Positions 1-10,765 are shown, counted from the first letter of the stretch. The stretch is 29,682 nucleotides of DNA from Schoenoplectus triqueter (GCA_964058805.1 CAXKVV010000537.1:1-29682); one strand, 5' to 3'. Program-made: numbers and translations. Notes: generated from the letters alone by a model not told the origin.

Positions 1-540
1 TTTATTTGCATGTTCAGGGGGATCAGGCTCAAATTATTTAGATGTCTCCAAATTATCACTTAATCTGGTTTATCTCGCAGTTTTTCCTCGGTTTATCTTG
101 GAGTTATCACCTAGCTAATAAACCATGCAATGTATTTGGAGTGTTTACATTTTAGACCTCTCTTTTACAAAAGTATCTTCGATTAACATATAATTAAACT
201 GGTTCCGCCTTTTATGCAACATGAATATAATTTTTTTTATTGTGTCACTGAGAGCATACATTTTTTTACCCTGAATTTTGCATAACTATCACCATTGAAA
301 TCAACCATCATCGATCACTAATCTACTGATCTGATTAAAAGAGTCATGTAAAGCTTTTCTGTCATTCAAACCAACTGTTTTAAAAATAATAATAATAAAA
401 GACGAAAAAGAAAATAGTACAACTTATGCAACAATTGTTTAATCATATTTTGTTTTTTCGTTAGAAACAAAATAAATTATAATAAAGTAAAATATCCTAC
501 TTATTCAAATGTGTCATTACATAAACATAATTCAGTCTTT
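1..540. other. AT-rich intergenic DNA, nothing recognised
   Basis: No open frame of useful length, no RNA gene and no transposon end could be recognised on either strand. There are short A/T runs and an (AAT)n stretch near 390-400. Confidence 0.5.
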
Positions 541-1110
541 AGCGTTTAGAAATGGCTGCAGACTCCTACAAAGGAATGCAGAGCAGGTAAAATGGAACCT
601 ACAATGGAGCAATGACAGTACACTGAGGCACCCCCCCCCCCCCCCCAACCCACCCCCCACACACAAAAAACCATAATGAAACATTTGAAATAATTGACAC
701 AATACTGGAAGAGCTAAACTTTTCATTGATAGAACAAAGAGAAAAATTAAGATTTTGCAGAATAGAAAGAAGACCCCTGCATGCAGCAAATCAGACAGGA
801 TGGAAAAATAACTGGCAAGTTAAATCTGCAAAACTACCATAAGCTATAAATACAGCTAGGAAACGAGCACCGGAACTGATCTGAGCCAAATAGCAGAGAT
901 AGGATGAATGAAAACCTCCTGCAAAGCAATGCACAGCAAGGGGAATAGAACCTACAACAGGGACAATAAAAGTACAATGAGGCACACAATAAAAAACAAA
1001 CATGCGATATTGAACCTAGAAAAAGCAAAACATAAGAAAATATCTCGAATAATTGGCAGAGCATGGAAAAAGAACTCCATTTTTGCTGTGATAGTTTCAG
1101 ACGTGTCATC
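541..1110. repeat. Decayed tandem duplication (two units about 350 bp apart)
   Basis: The stretch around 556-720 is repeated in degraded form around 905-1070. Examples are CTCCTACAAAGGAATGCAGAG against CTCCTGCAAAGCAATGCACAG, and GGAACCTACAATGG against AGAACCTACAACAGG. GTACACTGAGGCAC and GTACAATGAGGCAC follow, then similar A-rich text ending in AATAATTG(A/G)CA. A run of 16 C at 631-646, followed by CA-rich sequence, lies in the first unit. The open frames across it on the minus strand are low-complexity and differ between units, so I do not call a gene. Confidence 0.5.
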
Positions 1111-1130
1111 TGAATTTTCTATATCTTAAT

Positions 1131-1391
1131 TAGGGGCGGATCTACGATTTGAGGGGGAGGGTGGGTGTTAGCGGAATCTAAAACATAATTGAAAGTTGAA
1201 ACAAACTATAAGGACACAATCGATAATTTTTATATAAATATAATCAATTTTCAAATCTGACCTAACTAATCTGAGATCACACGACCTACCATTCAATCAA
1301 AATCAATCTAATAAATGAAAAAAAAAATCAATATATAAATTGACCTTGACCCAACCCTGATCCGACCTGACCCGCTCGATTGTCACCTCTA
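1131..1391. mobile_element. Degraded hAT-type MITE (same family as 7287-7615 and 20854-21144)
   Basis: The right end reads TGTCACCTCTA, matching the family terminus TGCCACCTCTA. From about 1230 the body follows the family: an AATCAAAAT block, an A run, TATAAATTGACC, then CCGACC-type repeats. The left end is uncertain; TAGGGGCGGA at 1131 could be a mutated terminus. No convincing 8-bp target duplication remains, so this is an old copy or a chimera. Confidence 0.55.
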
Positions 1392-1740
1392 CTTACAATC
1401 ATAGTAACATAATTCACGAATTAGTCAAGAATAATTTGTCTTTTACACATAGCCGAATGTTTTACGAATAATTCTTCCGTTTAACATATAATGTGTTTTT
1501 TTGATAAAAAAATATTTTATTCGTGAACTATTCGCGAATAATTTACATATTATTTTAAATAAACTTTCTTTTTATATATTTCTAAAATTTTAATATTTTA
1601 ATATATATTTTATTTATATTATATGAAACGAACTATTCCTGAATTATACTCGTATTATATCCGAATCGTGAATTTTTGACCTCGATAAGTCTAAATAAAG
1701 AGCTGTTATATTATTTAGCGGAACCCTTCTGCTACGTTAC
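1392..1740. other. AT-rich intergenic DNA with ATTCG(T/C)GAA repeats
   Basis: Between 1415 and 1675 the sequence repeatedly carries variants of ATTCGTGAA, ATTCGCGAA and ACGAATAATTC. This looks like a worn dispersed repeat, but no terminus, target duplication or coding frame can be defined. Confidence 0.35.
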
Positions 1741-2317
1741 TCATTTTAAATTTACAATGCGAAACTTAATAGTACGATATCAACGACCACAGCCAGTCAT
1801 TCTTTAATTTACAATGCATCTAAATCATGCATTCCCCATCAAATTATTTGGGAATCAATCAACTCTTTATATACGTGGACTCGTTCCAAGCTGTGCAGCT
1901 ATTTGTTCAAATCCCACGCTTTGCTTTGGTGGTCCTTTTCCCTCTCTCCCCGTTCTTCATAACAAAATTTCTGGGCCAGATTTTTCATCGGATGATTCTA
2001 GAATTTTCAAAGCTTAGCCTTCCAGCCTTTGCTACGTGGATGAATTGCTCTCTTTTCTAACACAACGAAGGCCGTGAACGACTCAAACAAGGAACCTCAG
2101 GTACCGAGGTTGCTTCCCATTTGACAATTTTCAAAGAATTTGGAGGTCTACGTAATTAACACTTAGGAGCCCAAATAGCCCACAGGAAAACAACGGCCAG
2201 AAATATCACTAAAATTGAATGGATTGAATCCAAAGGCTCCCATGTGGTCCAGGACTTTCATTTCTCATTCATCCAAATTAATTTCCACCTCAGAAATATT
2301 CCCAAACTGATAAGGCG

Positions 2318-2360
2318 TATTTAACCCATCTTCTCCGCTCCCCCTCTAAAATCCTCCCCT
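2318..2360 (+). promoter_or_regulatory. Putative core promoter of the PPR gene
   Basis: A TATA-like TATTTAA at 2318-2324 is followed by a pyrimidine-rich stretch (2326-2360), which resembles a plant Y-patch, directly before the ATG pair at 2362 and 2365. The spacing implies a very short 5' leader. The start site is inferred only. Confidence 0.4.
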
Positions 2361-2361
2361 G

Positions 2362-4179
2362 ATGATGGCCATATGGAGCTCAGACTGGTCTCTTGGTCCC
2401 CTCTCCCTCCTCTCTAAATCTCTCACCAAAATTCAACCATCTCTCTCAATTCTCTACACCTCTTCACTTGCTCTTCTCTCTAAAAAGCAGAGAATTCCAC
2501 ATGTCAGCTTCTGCACTGCTTCGCCTCTGCTTGAAAATTCATCTACCGATCTCCAGCAAATTTCCCTACAACCATCTGCAGTCACAGATATTACAATCTC
2601 TAATGAGCTCATTTGGAGCTTGTGCGAGGATCCTCAGACTGAAGCAATTGCTTTCGAGTACTACAAGAATGCCAGAGATAAGCAAAATCTTCAGCCTGAT
2701 TTGAAGACACTAACAACTCTTCTCAGAAAGCTACTCAAATCCAAGCAATGGAGCTCAGTTGGGTACCTTATAGAAGAGTTTCGTTCTCTTAATGTACTTC
2801 CAGAGGTACCAATGTGCTCCACACTGGTGACGACCTGTATTAAGGCTCGAAAGTTCAAGTTAACGGAGTCTTTCCTAGAGATTGTTGAGATAAGAAAAGC
2901 AGACTCGGCTGTAGCATCATTTAGTGCTGCATTGCGTGGTTACAACAGGCTCTGTATGTACCGTTGCACGATTTCATTGTATGATCGTATGAGAGCTGCA
3001 CAATTGCCTTTGGACTCAACCTGCTTCCTGGCGACCATGAAGGCATATCATGCAATCAGAAATTTAGATATGGTCATTTCCCTTTTTCATGAATATAAAT
3101 TAAGCAAATTTGATCCTTCCAATGATGCAATTGAGATTTACATTTTCTTGTGCAATTCATTGGCAAAAGGAGAAAAGCCTTCAGAGGCTCTTGGGTACAT
3201 GAGAGAGATGGAAAAGGAGGGTCTTTTGCCAAGCTCTTCAATTTATTCATCCTTGATCAGTTCATTTGCAGCTAAAAGGGAAGTTGACATGGTTGAGAAT
3301 TTGTACAATGAAGCACTGGAAAAAGGATTGATGAAAGATCCTGAAGTTTGTCAAAAGCTAGTTGTCATGTATGTTGAAGTTGGATTGGTAGAGAAGACTA
3401 TCAGGGTTGTGAAGCAGATGAAGGGGGCGGGTATGAAGGTATCAGACTGCATCTGTTCTGCAATTGTAAATGGATTTTCCAAAAAAAGAGGCCTCAAAGC
3501 TTCTTTAAGATCATTCAACCAACTATTGTCTATAGGAAGTGAACCAGGTCAGGTGACCTATGCATCGCTTGTTAATATCTGTTGTCGACTCGGACTGATA
3601 ACAGAAGCCGAGGATGTTTTCACAGATATGCTTGAGAAGGGTTTTGATAGATGCGTAATTGCCTATTCTAACATGATTTCCATGTACTGCAAGAGTGGCA
3701 AAGCATCAGATGCAATGCGGCTATTGGCAAAAATGAAGCAAAAAGGATGCCAACCTAATGTTTGGGTTTACAATTCTCTCTTAGATATGTACGGCAGACA
3801 AATGGATGTAAGAAAAGTTGAGAAATTATGGAAAGAGATGGAAAGAAGAAAAATTAGGCCTGATAAGGTTAGTTACACAAGTGTAATTGGTGCATATAGC
3901 AGAACTGGGGAGTTGGATGAATGTATTAGAATGTATCAACAATTTAAGGCAAATGGAGGAAAGGTGGATAGAGTATTAGCTGGTATAATGGTCGGTGTGT
4001 TTTCAAGAAGTAGTAGGTTCGACGATCTAACTGAGCTATTACGAGAAATGAAACATGAAGGGACAGGGCTAGATCGAAGGTTGTACGAGTCTGTGTTGAA
4101 TCGATTGCGAGATGCTGATCTTCAGGTTGTTGTACGGTGGCTTGAAAATAACTTCAAATACAAGGGAGAGAAATCATAG
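2362..4179 (+). CDS. P-class pentatricopeptide repeat (PPR) protein, probably organellar
   Basis: Intact single-exon frame of 605 aa. P-class PPR proteins bind organellar RNA in a sequence-specific way and act in its processing, stability or translation. Residues 1 to about 60 are Ser/Leu-rich with few acidic residues, as expected of a chloroplast or mitochondrial transit peptide. From about residue 112 to 572 the protein is a chain of about twelve 34-36-residue helical repeats. The clearest are near 292-326, 397-430, 432-466 (YSNMISMYCKSGKASDA), 467-501 (YNSLLDMYGR) and 502-536 (YTSVIGAYSRTGELDE). There is no E, E+ or DYW extension, so it is not an editing-type PLS protein. The start is the first of two adjacent ATGs (2362, 2365) after a pyrimidine-rich leader; lack of introns is usual for this family. 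From memory it resembles the Arabidopsis protein annotated as At5g13770, chloroplastic; orthology and RNA target are unverified. No coding lesion is seen. Confidence 0.93.
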   Translation: MMAIWSSDWSLGPLSLLSKSLTKIQPSLSILYTSSLALLSKKQRIPHVSFCTASPLLENSSTDLQQISLQPSAVTDITISNELIWSLCEDPQTEAIAFEYYKNARDKQNLQPDLKTLTTLLRKLLKSKQWSSVGYLIEEFRSLNVLPEVPMCSTLVTTCIKARKFKLTESFLEIVEIRKADSAVASFSAALRGYNRLCMYRCTISLYDRMRAAQLPLDSTCFLATMKAYHAIRNLDMVISLFHEYKLSKFDPSNDAIEIYIFLCNSLAKGEKPSEALGYMREMEKEGLLPSSSIYSSLISSFAAKREVDMVENLYNEALEKGLMKDPEVCQKLVVMYVEVGLVEKTIRVVKQMKGAGMKVSDCICSAIVNGFSKKRGLKASLRSFNQLLSIGSEPGQVTYASLVNICCRLGLITEAEDVFTDMLEKGFDRCVIAYSNMISMYCKSGKASDAMRLLAKMKQKGCQPNVWVYNSLLDMYGRQMDVRKVEKLWKEMERRKIRPDKVSYTSVIGAYSRTGELDECIRMYQQFKANGGKVDRVLAGIMVGVFSRSSRFDDLTELLREMKHEGTGLDRRLYESVLNRLRDADLQVVVRWLENNFKYKGEKS

Positions 4180-5400
4180 TCTACAGAAGAATATGCTTGT
4201 ATTTAATCATTAAATTTGATTTCATTTTCTGAAAGCCATGTGATGGTGCTTTTGAGCTGACAGAGCAAGTGATTTCTCATTTCTGAAATGGCAATAGTTA
4301 TTGCTATTTTACTAATTACTTGCCAATTTCAAGGATTTAATGTACATACATCTTTGTTTACCTTTTTTTCCTCCTTTATGATAGGCAGTCATACACTATT
4401 GTAACTTGTTGTATTTATTATAGGCTAACAAAATTTATTCTAGTTCGTGCTTTGACATAACTTTAAGGACTTGATAGTTTGCATCTTTCTCAACGTAAAT
4501 TTTAATGGAAAAAGTAAAATTTAATTTTAACATTAAATTTCTTTTCTTTTGAGGAAAAAAATCTATAGTTGCCTAGTTGGCTATCATATAAAGTAAGAAT
4601 GTTTAATTCAAGACGTCAATTAATATGCTTCACTGCAAACACATATTTGCTGTAGTTTAATTTTAATCAACTTGGTGTCTTCTCCAAAAAGTATGAAAAC
4701 GGTCATTATTTTTCTACAAAGTAAAGTAAGAAATTCGCAACAAAATTAAGTTCTTCACCAAAGAGCTGTCTAAAGTCCATTATTTTACGTCAAATTATAT
4801 ATAAAACATAGTTCATCTCAATAAAAGACCCAATTTTAAATCTCGTTATATGACCAATTGACTCTCTTTATCTTCATACTGAGTGACAAATGACAAATCC
4901 AGATAAAATGAAATTCATAATCTGTTATGAGAGGGAACTTTCACTTCCCTTGAAGTTGCAGAGATACCCATCGGAAATGAAAACAATACTAATGGTCTTT
5001 TCGATTGGGCACAGCAAAACATAGATGACAACACTTAAAATTAACCAAATTACTAACAACTCATGGCAATAACTGTAAAACATCCAACATAGCACCAACA
5101 TTAAAGTGTTAACCTCAATTCTGGTAATAAAGAAACTAAGCACCTCAAGTGATTCAAAAGTAGATCTATATTATACTATTTCTTTACGGGACTCCAAAGT
5201 TAAGTTTATAACTAAAGGGAAAAAAAGATCACATTCATCTACCTTAAAAGCATGTTGTTACAAAATCCTTGCTGAACAGCTAAATAAAGCTTGGCTGAAA
5301 AACACAGATCACGAACCACCAGCTCAGACTTGTCAAAATCCAGATAGGAAAGATAGATGCCACAACTCACCCAAAGATAGACAACCAAATAGAAGAATTA
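4180..5400. other. 3' flank of the PPR gene and AT-rich intergenic DNA
   Basis: The PPR transcript probably ends within a few hundred bases of 4179; a TGTAA-rich stretch near 4400-4415 is a possible polyadenylation region. The rest contains no convincing gene. The frames at 4925-5143 (-) and 5106-5528 (+) have no recognisable similarity or coding character. Confidence 0.45.
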
Positions 5401-5419
5401 TTCTGATGGTATATCTATA

Positions 5420-6670
5420 TCAGACCCAAAATTGTCGTAAGGCCCATAACAGTCGGTTTCTCATATATATGGAAGCACCTAGTGCAGACTTGGTGTCAAC
5501 CAGAAATTGCCATTGCCCAGTTGTTTGAAATGAGCCCAAATCACAAGTTATATCAGTAACTGTCCCATCATTTAGACTGCCCAATTTTATTTTGTGGTTA
5601 TACAATGAGGCCCTACATGAAACTGGATACCACTCCTCAGGCATTACTGCGTCATAGCACAAACATTTTGTTCTAGCAATTGCAGATTAGCAATTGAGAA
5701 GGCAACTGCATCATGGTCATGACACATGGTCATAACCACCCAGGAAAAACACATGTTGGCCTATGTCTGTCACTTCAATCCATTCCGGCTCTCCATCATT
5801 GCTAAATTTGTAAAATGTATACTCCATGTCCCTTACAACAACTCCATCGTCATTGGACTGTCCACCATAAAAGACAAGCAGTATGTCCCCAGATACATCT
5901 TCAACCAGATACATTCCGTTTTGACCAATGCCAGGATTCAACATCTCTCTTCTTGAAGGATTATTAAGGTTATAAATTGGAATATTGGCAAAAGGATTGA
6001 CAAAACATTGCTATAGGAGAAATCTAAAATATCCCATTCCCGAGGCAAATTATACTCAAATTCAATCACTGTCCAATGTTCATCCCCAATTTTACAAAAT
6101 GCCAACCGCCAAAGGCTGTAAACAGAAACGAAAACCAACCAAATGGGATCCAGTGGACTTGATGTCAGTATAGCCTTCTGGACAATGAAATTATCAGTAG
6201 GATAAATAGTATATCTTCAGGATCCCAGTTTTCAAAGACATGACCTTCATCTGATGTATCAAGGGGAGCAATTCCAATAGGAGAGAGAGGTCCAGAACGG
6301 GGGAAGGGGAATTGTGGCGCCAGTGATGGGATTAAGAAGTGACGTGATAGGACCGTCGTGGAGGACAAGCCAACCGTGTGAAGGGAGGTCAAGCCTGTGG
6401 ATCTTAGAAGAGGAGAGATCGTAAAGAGACGGCTGGAATCATCGTTACCCTTGTATTCGTAAAGCAGCATCAGCCCGGGGAGATGGACAGGGAGGTGGCG
6501 AGGGCTTGGGGCAGAGGCGGATCTCCATGGACGACGGACGGCACAAAAGTGGATGTAGTCGGCGAGGGAGGTGACCTTTTCGGTGACTGCCTGGAGGAGC
6601 TCCACTGTAGGAGACTCCAATCAGGACCCATCGGCGCCGGATTGCTGTTTCGCGAAACAATCGCTCTCAA
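5420..6670 (-). pseudogene. F-box / DUF295 (SKIP23-like) protein pseudogene
   Basis: Read on the minus strand from about 6650, the pieces follow the order of plant F-box/DUF295 proteins, which are candidate substrate receptors of SCF ubiquitin ligases. An F-box start (GPDWSLL, then ELLQAVTEKVTSLADYIHF) is followed by CAVRRPWRSA. Next come HGWLVL-type and LLNPITGA-type segments (about 6290-6425), then SPIGIAPLDTSDEGHVFENWDPED and WRLAFCKIGDEHWTVIE (about 6040-6110). GDILLVFYGGQSNDDGVVV and FYKFSNDGEPEWIEV (about 5760-5900) lead to a C-terminal part ending at 5420. These pieces sit in different frames. I see frame changes near 6615 (inside the F-box), 6425, 6290, 6170, 5950 and 5720, so no full protein can be made. 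A spliced gene is unlikely because the breaks fall inside conserved segments without splice sites. It is probably a relic of an intronless gene copy. Confidence 0.8.
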
Positions 6671-6731
6671 TCGAGAAGAAGATGAGGGAGCGGAAGGGTT
6701 GCTACTTGCTAGCCGAAGTGACAGGGATTAA

Positions 6732-7286
6732 TAACTAGCTGATCTCGATTTCGGATTTCCCGTGTCGATTCATCGGAGAGGCCATAAACTAGGAACGAAA
6801 TCCCCTTGAGCCAACCACGTGGCTTTCTTTGCTATTATTGTGAAGTGTGGGAACAAAACGAAAAATAAAATAAAATATATTCAAAATGTAAAATTATAAA
6901 CCTATATATTAATATAGTGGAAATTTACTGACAATGGACCAACTGTTATTTTTTAAAATAAATTCAGAAAAATATTAAAAAATTTACAGGTATGCTTTAA
7001 GTTATAAATTATCTGGTCTTCAATTTCATGTAATTGAGTATTGTCTCATACTTCATATAATTCATTAAATATGAAATAATTTTGAAGATATAAAGTTAGC
7101 CGTTGTCAAAAAAAAATCGCCCATATATCATTGTTATAAATAATAAAATATAATTTGGACTCTTTTGTATATTCTTATTATAAATAGTAAAAAAAAATCG
7201 CCCTTATATCATTGTTGCTGTTATGTACTGAATGTCAATAATTCTCCAAATTTCAATCAATCAATAGAGTTCCTTTTATGTCCATT
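6732..7286. other. AT-rich intergenic DNA with a short duplicated block
   Basis: No gene seen. The block ATCGCCC(A/T)TATATCATTGTT, preceded by an A run, occurs at about 7116-7135 and again at about 7198-7217. The remainder is A/T-rich without recognisable features. Confidence 0.45.
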
Positions 7287-7615
7287 TAGAGGTGGCAGAA
7301 CCCAATCCGACCCGAAAAATCAGTCCGACACCTCCGGATCTGAACTCGATCTGATACCTCCGAATCTGAATTCGATCCGATCTAATTTTAAAAAAATTAA
7401 CTAATTCGATCTGATTCGAACCCGATCCAAAATCAAATGACCTTCAATCCAATCGAAATCTATCAAAGATCTGAAAAAAAAACACAATATATAAATTGAC
7501 CCGATCATAACCCGACTCAACCCGACCCGATCCGATTTCTTTCAAAAAATCAAACTTAACGCGACCCATCCGACCCGAAACCAAACCTGACCCAACCCAC
7601 CGATTGCCACATCTA
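7287..7615. mobile_element. hAT-type MITE, 329 bp
   Basis: Non-coding element with terminal inverted repeats TAGAGGTGGCA (7287-7297) and TGCCACATCTA (7605-7615). The flanking octamers TGTCCATT and TATCCATC agree at 6 of 8 positions, consistent with a worn 8-bp target duplication, the size made by hAT transposases. The body is built from CCGA-rich stretches (CCGACCCGA, CCGATCCGA) around an AATCAAATGACCTTCAATCC block shared with the copy at 20854-21144. It encodes no transposase and would need one in trans. Confidence 0.75.
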
Positions 7616-8246
7616 TATCCATCGATCAATCTTTATTTTCATTTCTACCTCGGGTTTTACAAAATCTGTTTCAAGTAGTACTTTCAAGTGCCAACCGATA
7701 TTTCAAACTTAGTGCTATATTAAGTTTGATTCTTCGTTGGAGCCTTGGAAGCCATTTCTTATTGTAATACAGAAGGAATAGAATTTTTTTTTTTCCTTGA
7801 AGATGTGTTGGTGTAGAGTTTTGTGCAGGCAACCGCTCATGTCATGTGGAAGTTATCGTCCTAAACTCCTAACCAACTATAGTAGATTCAGTTCTCATTT
7901 GGTCATGGATATCCAAAGAACATTTTGAATAAACGAAAATACAAATTAAGCCTTTTTATCTAACAGCTAACAAGCGGCTTGAAATAAGTTCCGTACAGAA
8001 CAAATTAAAAATCGAGATATATTCTTGCCAAAAGTGAAAAAAAAATTCAATTATAAAAATAAAATAATTACATCAAAGATTATACCTCCAAAATATACTT
8101 CCAAAGTCCTTTAATCAACGCGTTGCGATATTGCCATGTAGATGTTCTCGTGTATTTTTGTTTCTATTTTGATACATTTGATATGCAATATAAGAAAATG
8201 AATTTTAAACTATTGAAGCCTTTTACATGCACATATGAACGACAAT
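7616..8246. other. AT-rich intergenic DNA
   Basis: No gene, RNA or transposon terminus recognised between the MITE ending at 7615 and the nested insertion beginning at 8247. Confidence 0.4.
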
Positions 8247-8347
8247 TAGGGATGGCAATTTAGCTCGCGGTCTGGTCAATGAACGGATAGGGTCGGGCCG
8301 GGCCGGGTATGAATTTGGAGTTAGGTCCGTCTGCCCGGCCCGGAATA

Positions 8348-8351
<4 letters not shown>

Positions 8352-8391
<40 letters not shown>
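8352..8391. repeat. (TA)n microsatellite, left flank of long-TIR MITE
   Basis: About 20 TA units immediately before the terminal inverted repeat of the MITE. A matching tract lies immediately after its other end (18563-18605). Confidence 0.95.
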
Positions 8392-8394
<3 letters not shown>

Positions 8395-8656
8395 TAATAC
8401 TATGGTGCTTCGCGAAGTAAAAAAAAATTTGTGCTTCGCGTCCGTATCTTGAATTTAAAAGTTCAAACGGCCGATCCAAACCGTTGAGCATCATCTTCAT
8501 ATTGAAATATCCTTGGAGATCAAATTTTATATTTTTTAGATGGGTACAAAGTCGCTTGTTTTGGATGGTGCAGAAATCTTTAGATTAACAAACTTTGTAC
8601 CCATCTAAAAAATATCAAAAAGATTCAAAAAAATATAAAATTTGATCTCCAAGGAT

Positions 8657-8661
8657 ATTTC
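8657..8661. repeat. Target-site duplication of copia element, left copy (ATTTC)
   Basis: ATTTC at 8657-8661 directly precedes the LTR and is repeated at 18448-18452 directly after the other LTR. The 5-bp size fits LTR retrotransposon integration. Removing the element and one copy restores a continuous MITE arm. Confidence 0.95.
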
Positions 8662-10754
8662 TGTTGGGATTCGGAATGCCCAAATCCCATTAATGCTCAA
8701 GCTGCGGAAAGACCGTAGAACAAAAATTTTACTTCTACTTAAGTTAGGGATTAAAGTATGTCGGATAATAACCGAGAGTTACAGACATTTAATCCTTTAC
8801 AAAAGACGGTAAAATATTATTTTACTTCTAACTTAAGCTTAGGGTTAAAGTGATGTGTCGGATGATTACCGAGAGATACACACCTCTTTAAACCTTTATT
8901 GATCTACTCCATGATTGATTTCTAAAATATTAATCTACTTAACAATTAAATAGATTAATATAAGATGTTATACTTCGCTTCCAAATTTTAATTGGAATGA
9001 AAATCGGCTTGTCTCGGAGCACCAAACGTCTGATGCCTCTGTAGGTTATCCACCAGGACTAACCAGAGAGCGGCTTATTTCTTTTGCCAGAAATACTGTA
9101 AACCGCGGTTTTTCGCAAAAACACTATTCACCCGAGAAAAAGACGAAATAGTACTATTCACGACTCGCAGTAATTCTGTTTCACAAATGTGCAGAAATAC
9201 CGCAACTTTCGTAAAAACACTATTCACCGATCCCGTGAATTCTGAAACAACCGTATACCGGGAGAGAGAAAGTAGAACTGATTTTGGTGGAAGTTTCTCT
9301 CTCACCCTACCCCTCTATTTATAGAAAAAATGGAATTGACAAATTACCAAAATGCCCTCGTGAATAGTAAGGAGGTTTCAAAGTGAAAAGACCAAAATAC
9401 CCTTAAAGTTCATCCAATTTACCAAAACGCCATTGGGCTTTTTGGCCAAATTACCGAAATACCCTTGGGCTTTTGGACAAATTACCAAAATACCCTTGGA
9501 GGTCATCATGGGCCTTTTTGGGCTTTTCGGATTTTGGGCTTTTCTGATTTTGGGCTTTTAATTATTGATTAAGACTTTAATTATAAATGGGCTTTGGCCC
9601 ATAATTCAAATCCATAATTAACATTTTAAAATCCAAATCAAATATATATAATTGTCATCTACAATTATATTTTTTTCTCGGTTGTTGTTTCGGCGAATTT
9701 ATACGACGTGTCCAACACGTTATAAATTCAATCTGATTTTTGCTTCTTGTCATCTCTATGACAAATATAATTATATCATATATAATTAATTATAACCATC
9801 TTATTATTAATTATAAACAATTCATAATTAATCAATAAGATTCTCCGATTAACTCCTATACGGTGTGACCCGACAGGATCCGTGTTATGTTGGTAAATAG
9901 AGTTAAAACCGTTTTAACTTCTATAATCATAGGAGGCATCTGGCAGAATGCACTATGACCATCCAATTACACAGATGATGATGTACTGTACAATATCATG
10001 ATCCAGTAAACTATTTACTTGTGTTTAATTCTTTTGTCTCATAGCTATCAGATCAGTTTCAAGGTAGGTATGTGTCATCCTTGCAAACTTAATCTTTTCT
10101 TGATCCTGAGTAAATAATCAAATATAATTACTCTTGTAATTATACTGCTAGCAGATAATCTTACTCTATCAAGGGGCCCAGTGATGCTATAACTCGTATA
10201 AAAATACGAGGGACAATAGTACTTTTGGCAAACCATCTCTTCCTCCGCATAAGTTATATATACCGAAGAGCTACCTTTATAGCCACCTTTTACGGATAAC
10301 GTTTGGTAGAAATCACACACATACATATCCTATGTAGGAAAGATGAATACCTCATACTTTAGAATTTAATACTGAACGAAAACATTAATGACACAAACAC
10401 AATTCCATTTAATGTTTCATTCGGGGTCTATCAAATACGATGTTCCTTGAACATCTATCTATGTGATTAAAATGACAACTCTTTGTCTATGGTCTGTAAA
10501 ACTTGACCATCATTTAATCCACATACTAACCTGATAACGGTTAATTAGTGTTCCTGCTAATTACCTTGGTTAGTGACTTTTAAGAGTATATTCTATATTA
10601 TGAAGTTTCACAATTCCAGTCATGAACTCGGAATGATTCATAAATTCAATAATACTCAAGGAAACAAAATATCGTTTAAATATCCAATTCATGAACAAAG
10701 CTTTATATAACAAATTTATCGTATTATTGACTTCAAGATTATTACAAACTAACA
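8662..10754 (-). repeat. 3' LTR of the copia element (left in the window), 2093 bp
   Basis: On the plus strand it begins TGTTGGGATTCGG and ends ACTAACA, so the minus strand has the standard TG...CA ends. It matches 16344-18447 except for about two substitutions (near 9747 and 10258) and the absence of an 11-bp duplication. It contains a tandem pair of about 93-bp units (8727-8819, 8820-8905) and several AAATTACC(A/G)AAATACCC repeats (about 9340-9500). It also has an inverted repeat at 9695-9729 and a minus-strand TATA box. The short frames 9075-9305 and 10075-10326 (-) recur identically in the other LTR only because the LTRs are identical. Confidence 0.95.
9315..9324 (-). promoter_or_regulatory. 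LTR TATA box (3' LTR copy)
   Basis: The minus strand reads CTATAAATAG, a near-ideal plant TATA box, so transcription would start about 30 bp further left (near 9285). This divides the LTR into a long U3 (about 10754-9290) and an R-U5 of about 620 bp. Confidence 0.65.
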
Positions 10755-10765
10755 ATCTCCCACTT
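10755..10765 (-). promoter_or_regulatory. Polypurine tract of the copia element
   Basis: The minus strand reads AAGTGGGAGAT immediately before the 3' LTR, the usual position and composition of the plus-strand priming site in plant Ty1-copia elements. Confidence 0.8.

Noticed and set aside
532..1109. Minus-strand frames of 70-91 aa, Cys/Phe/Leu-rich
   Set aside because: Low-complexity text over a poly-C run and a worn duplication; the two units do not preserve the same frame.
1131..1399. 8-bp target duplication for the worn MITE (ATCTTAAT against CTTACAAT)
   Set aside because: The octamers match only if a gap is allowed, so I do not use them as evidence.
5106..5528. Plus-strand frame of 140 aa
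   Set aside because: Overlaps the 3' end of the F-box pseudogene on the other strand, has no recognisable domain and has scattered composition.
9075..9305. Identical 76-aa frame here and at 16757-16987 (and 83-aa frames at 10075 and 17768)
   Set aside because: The identity arises because both lie in near-identical LTRs. The 76-aa frame overlaps the probable transcription start of the element, and neither has protein features.
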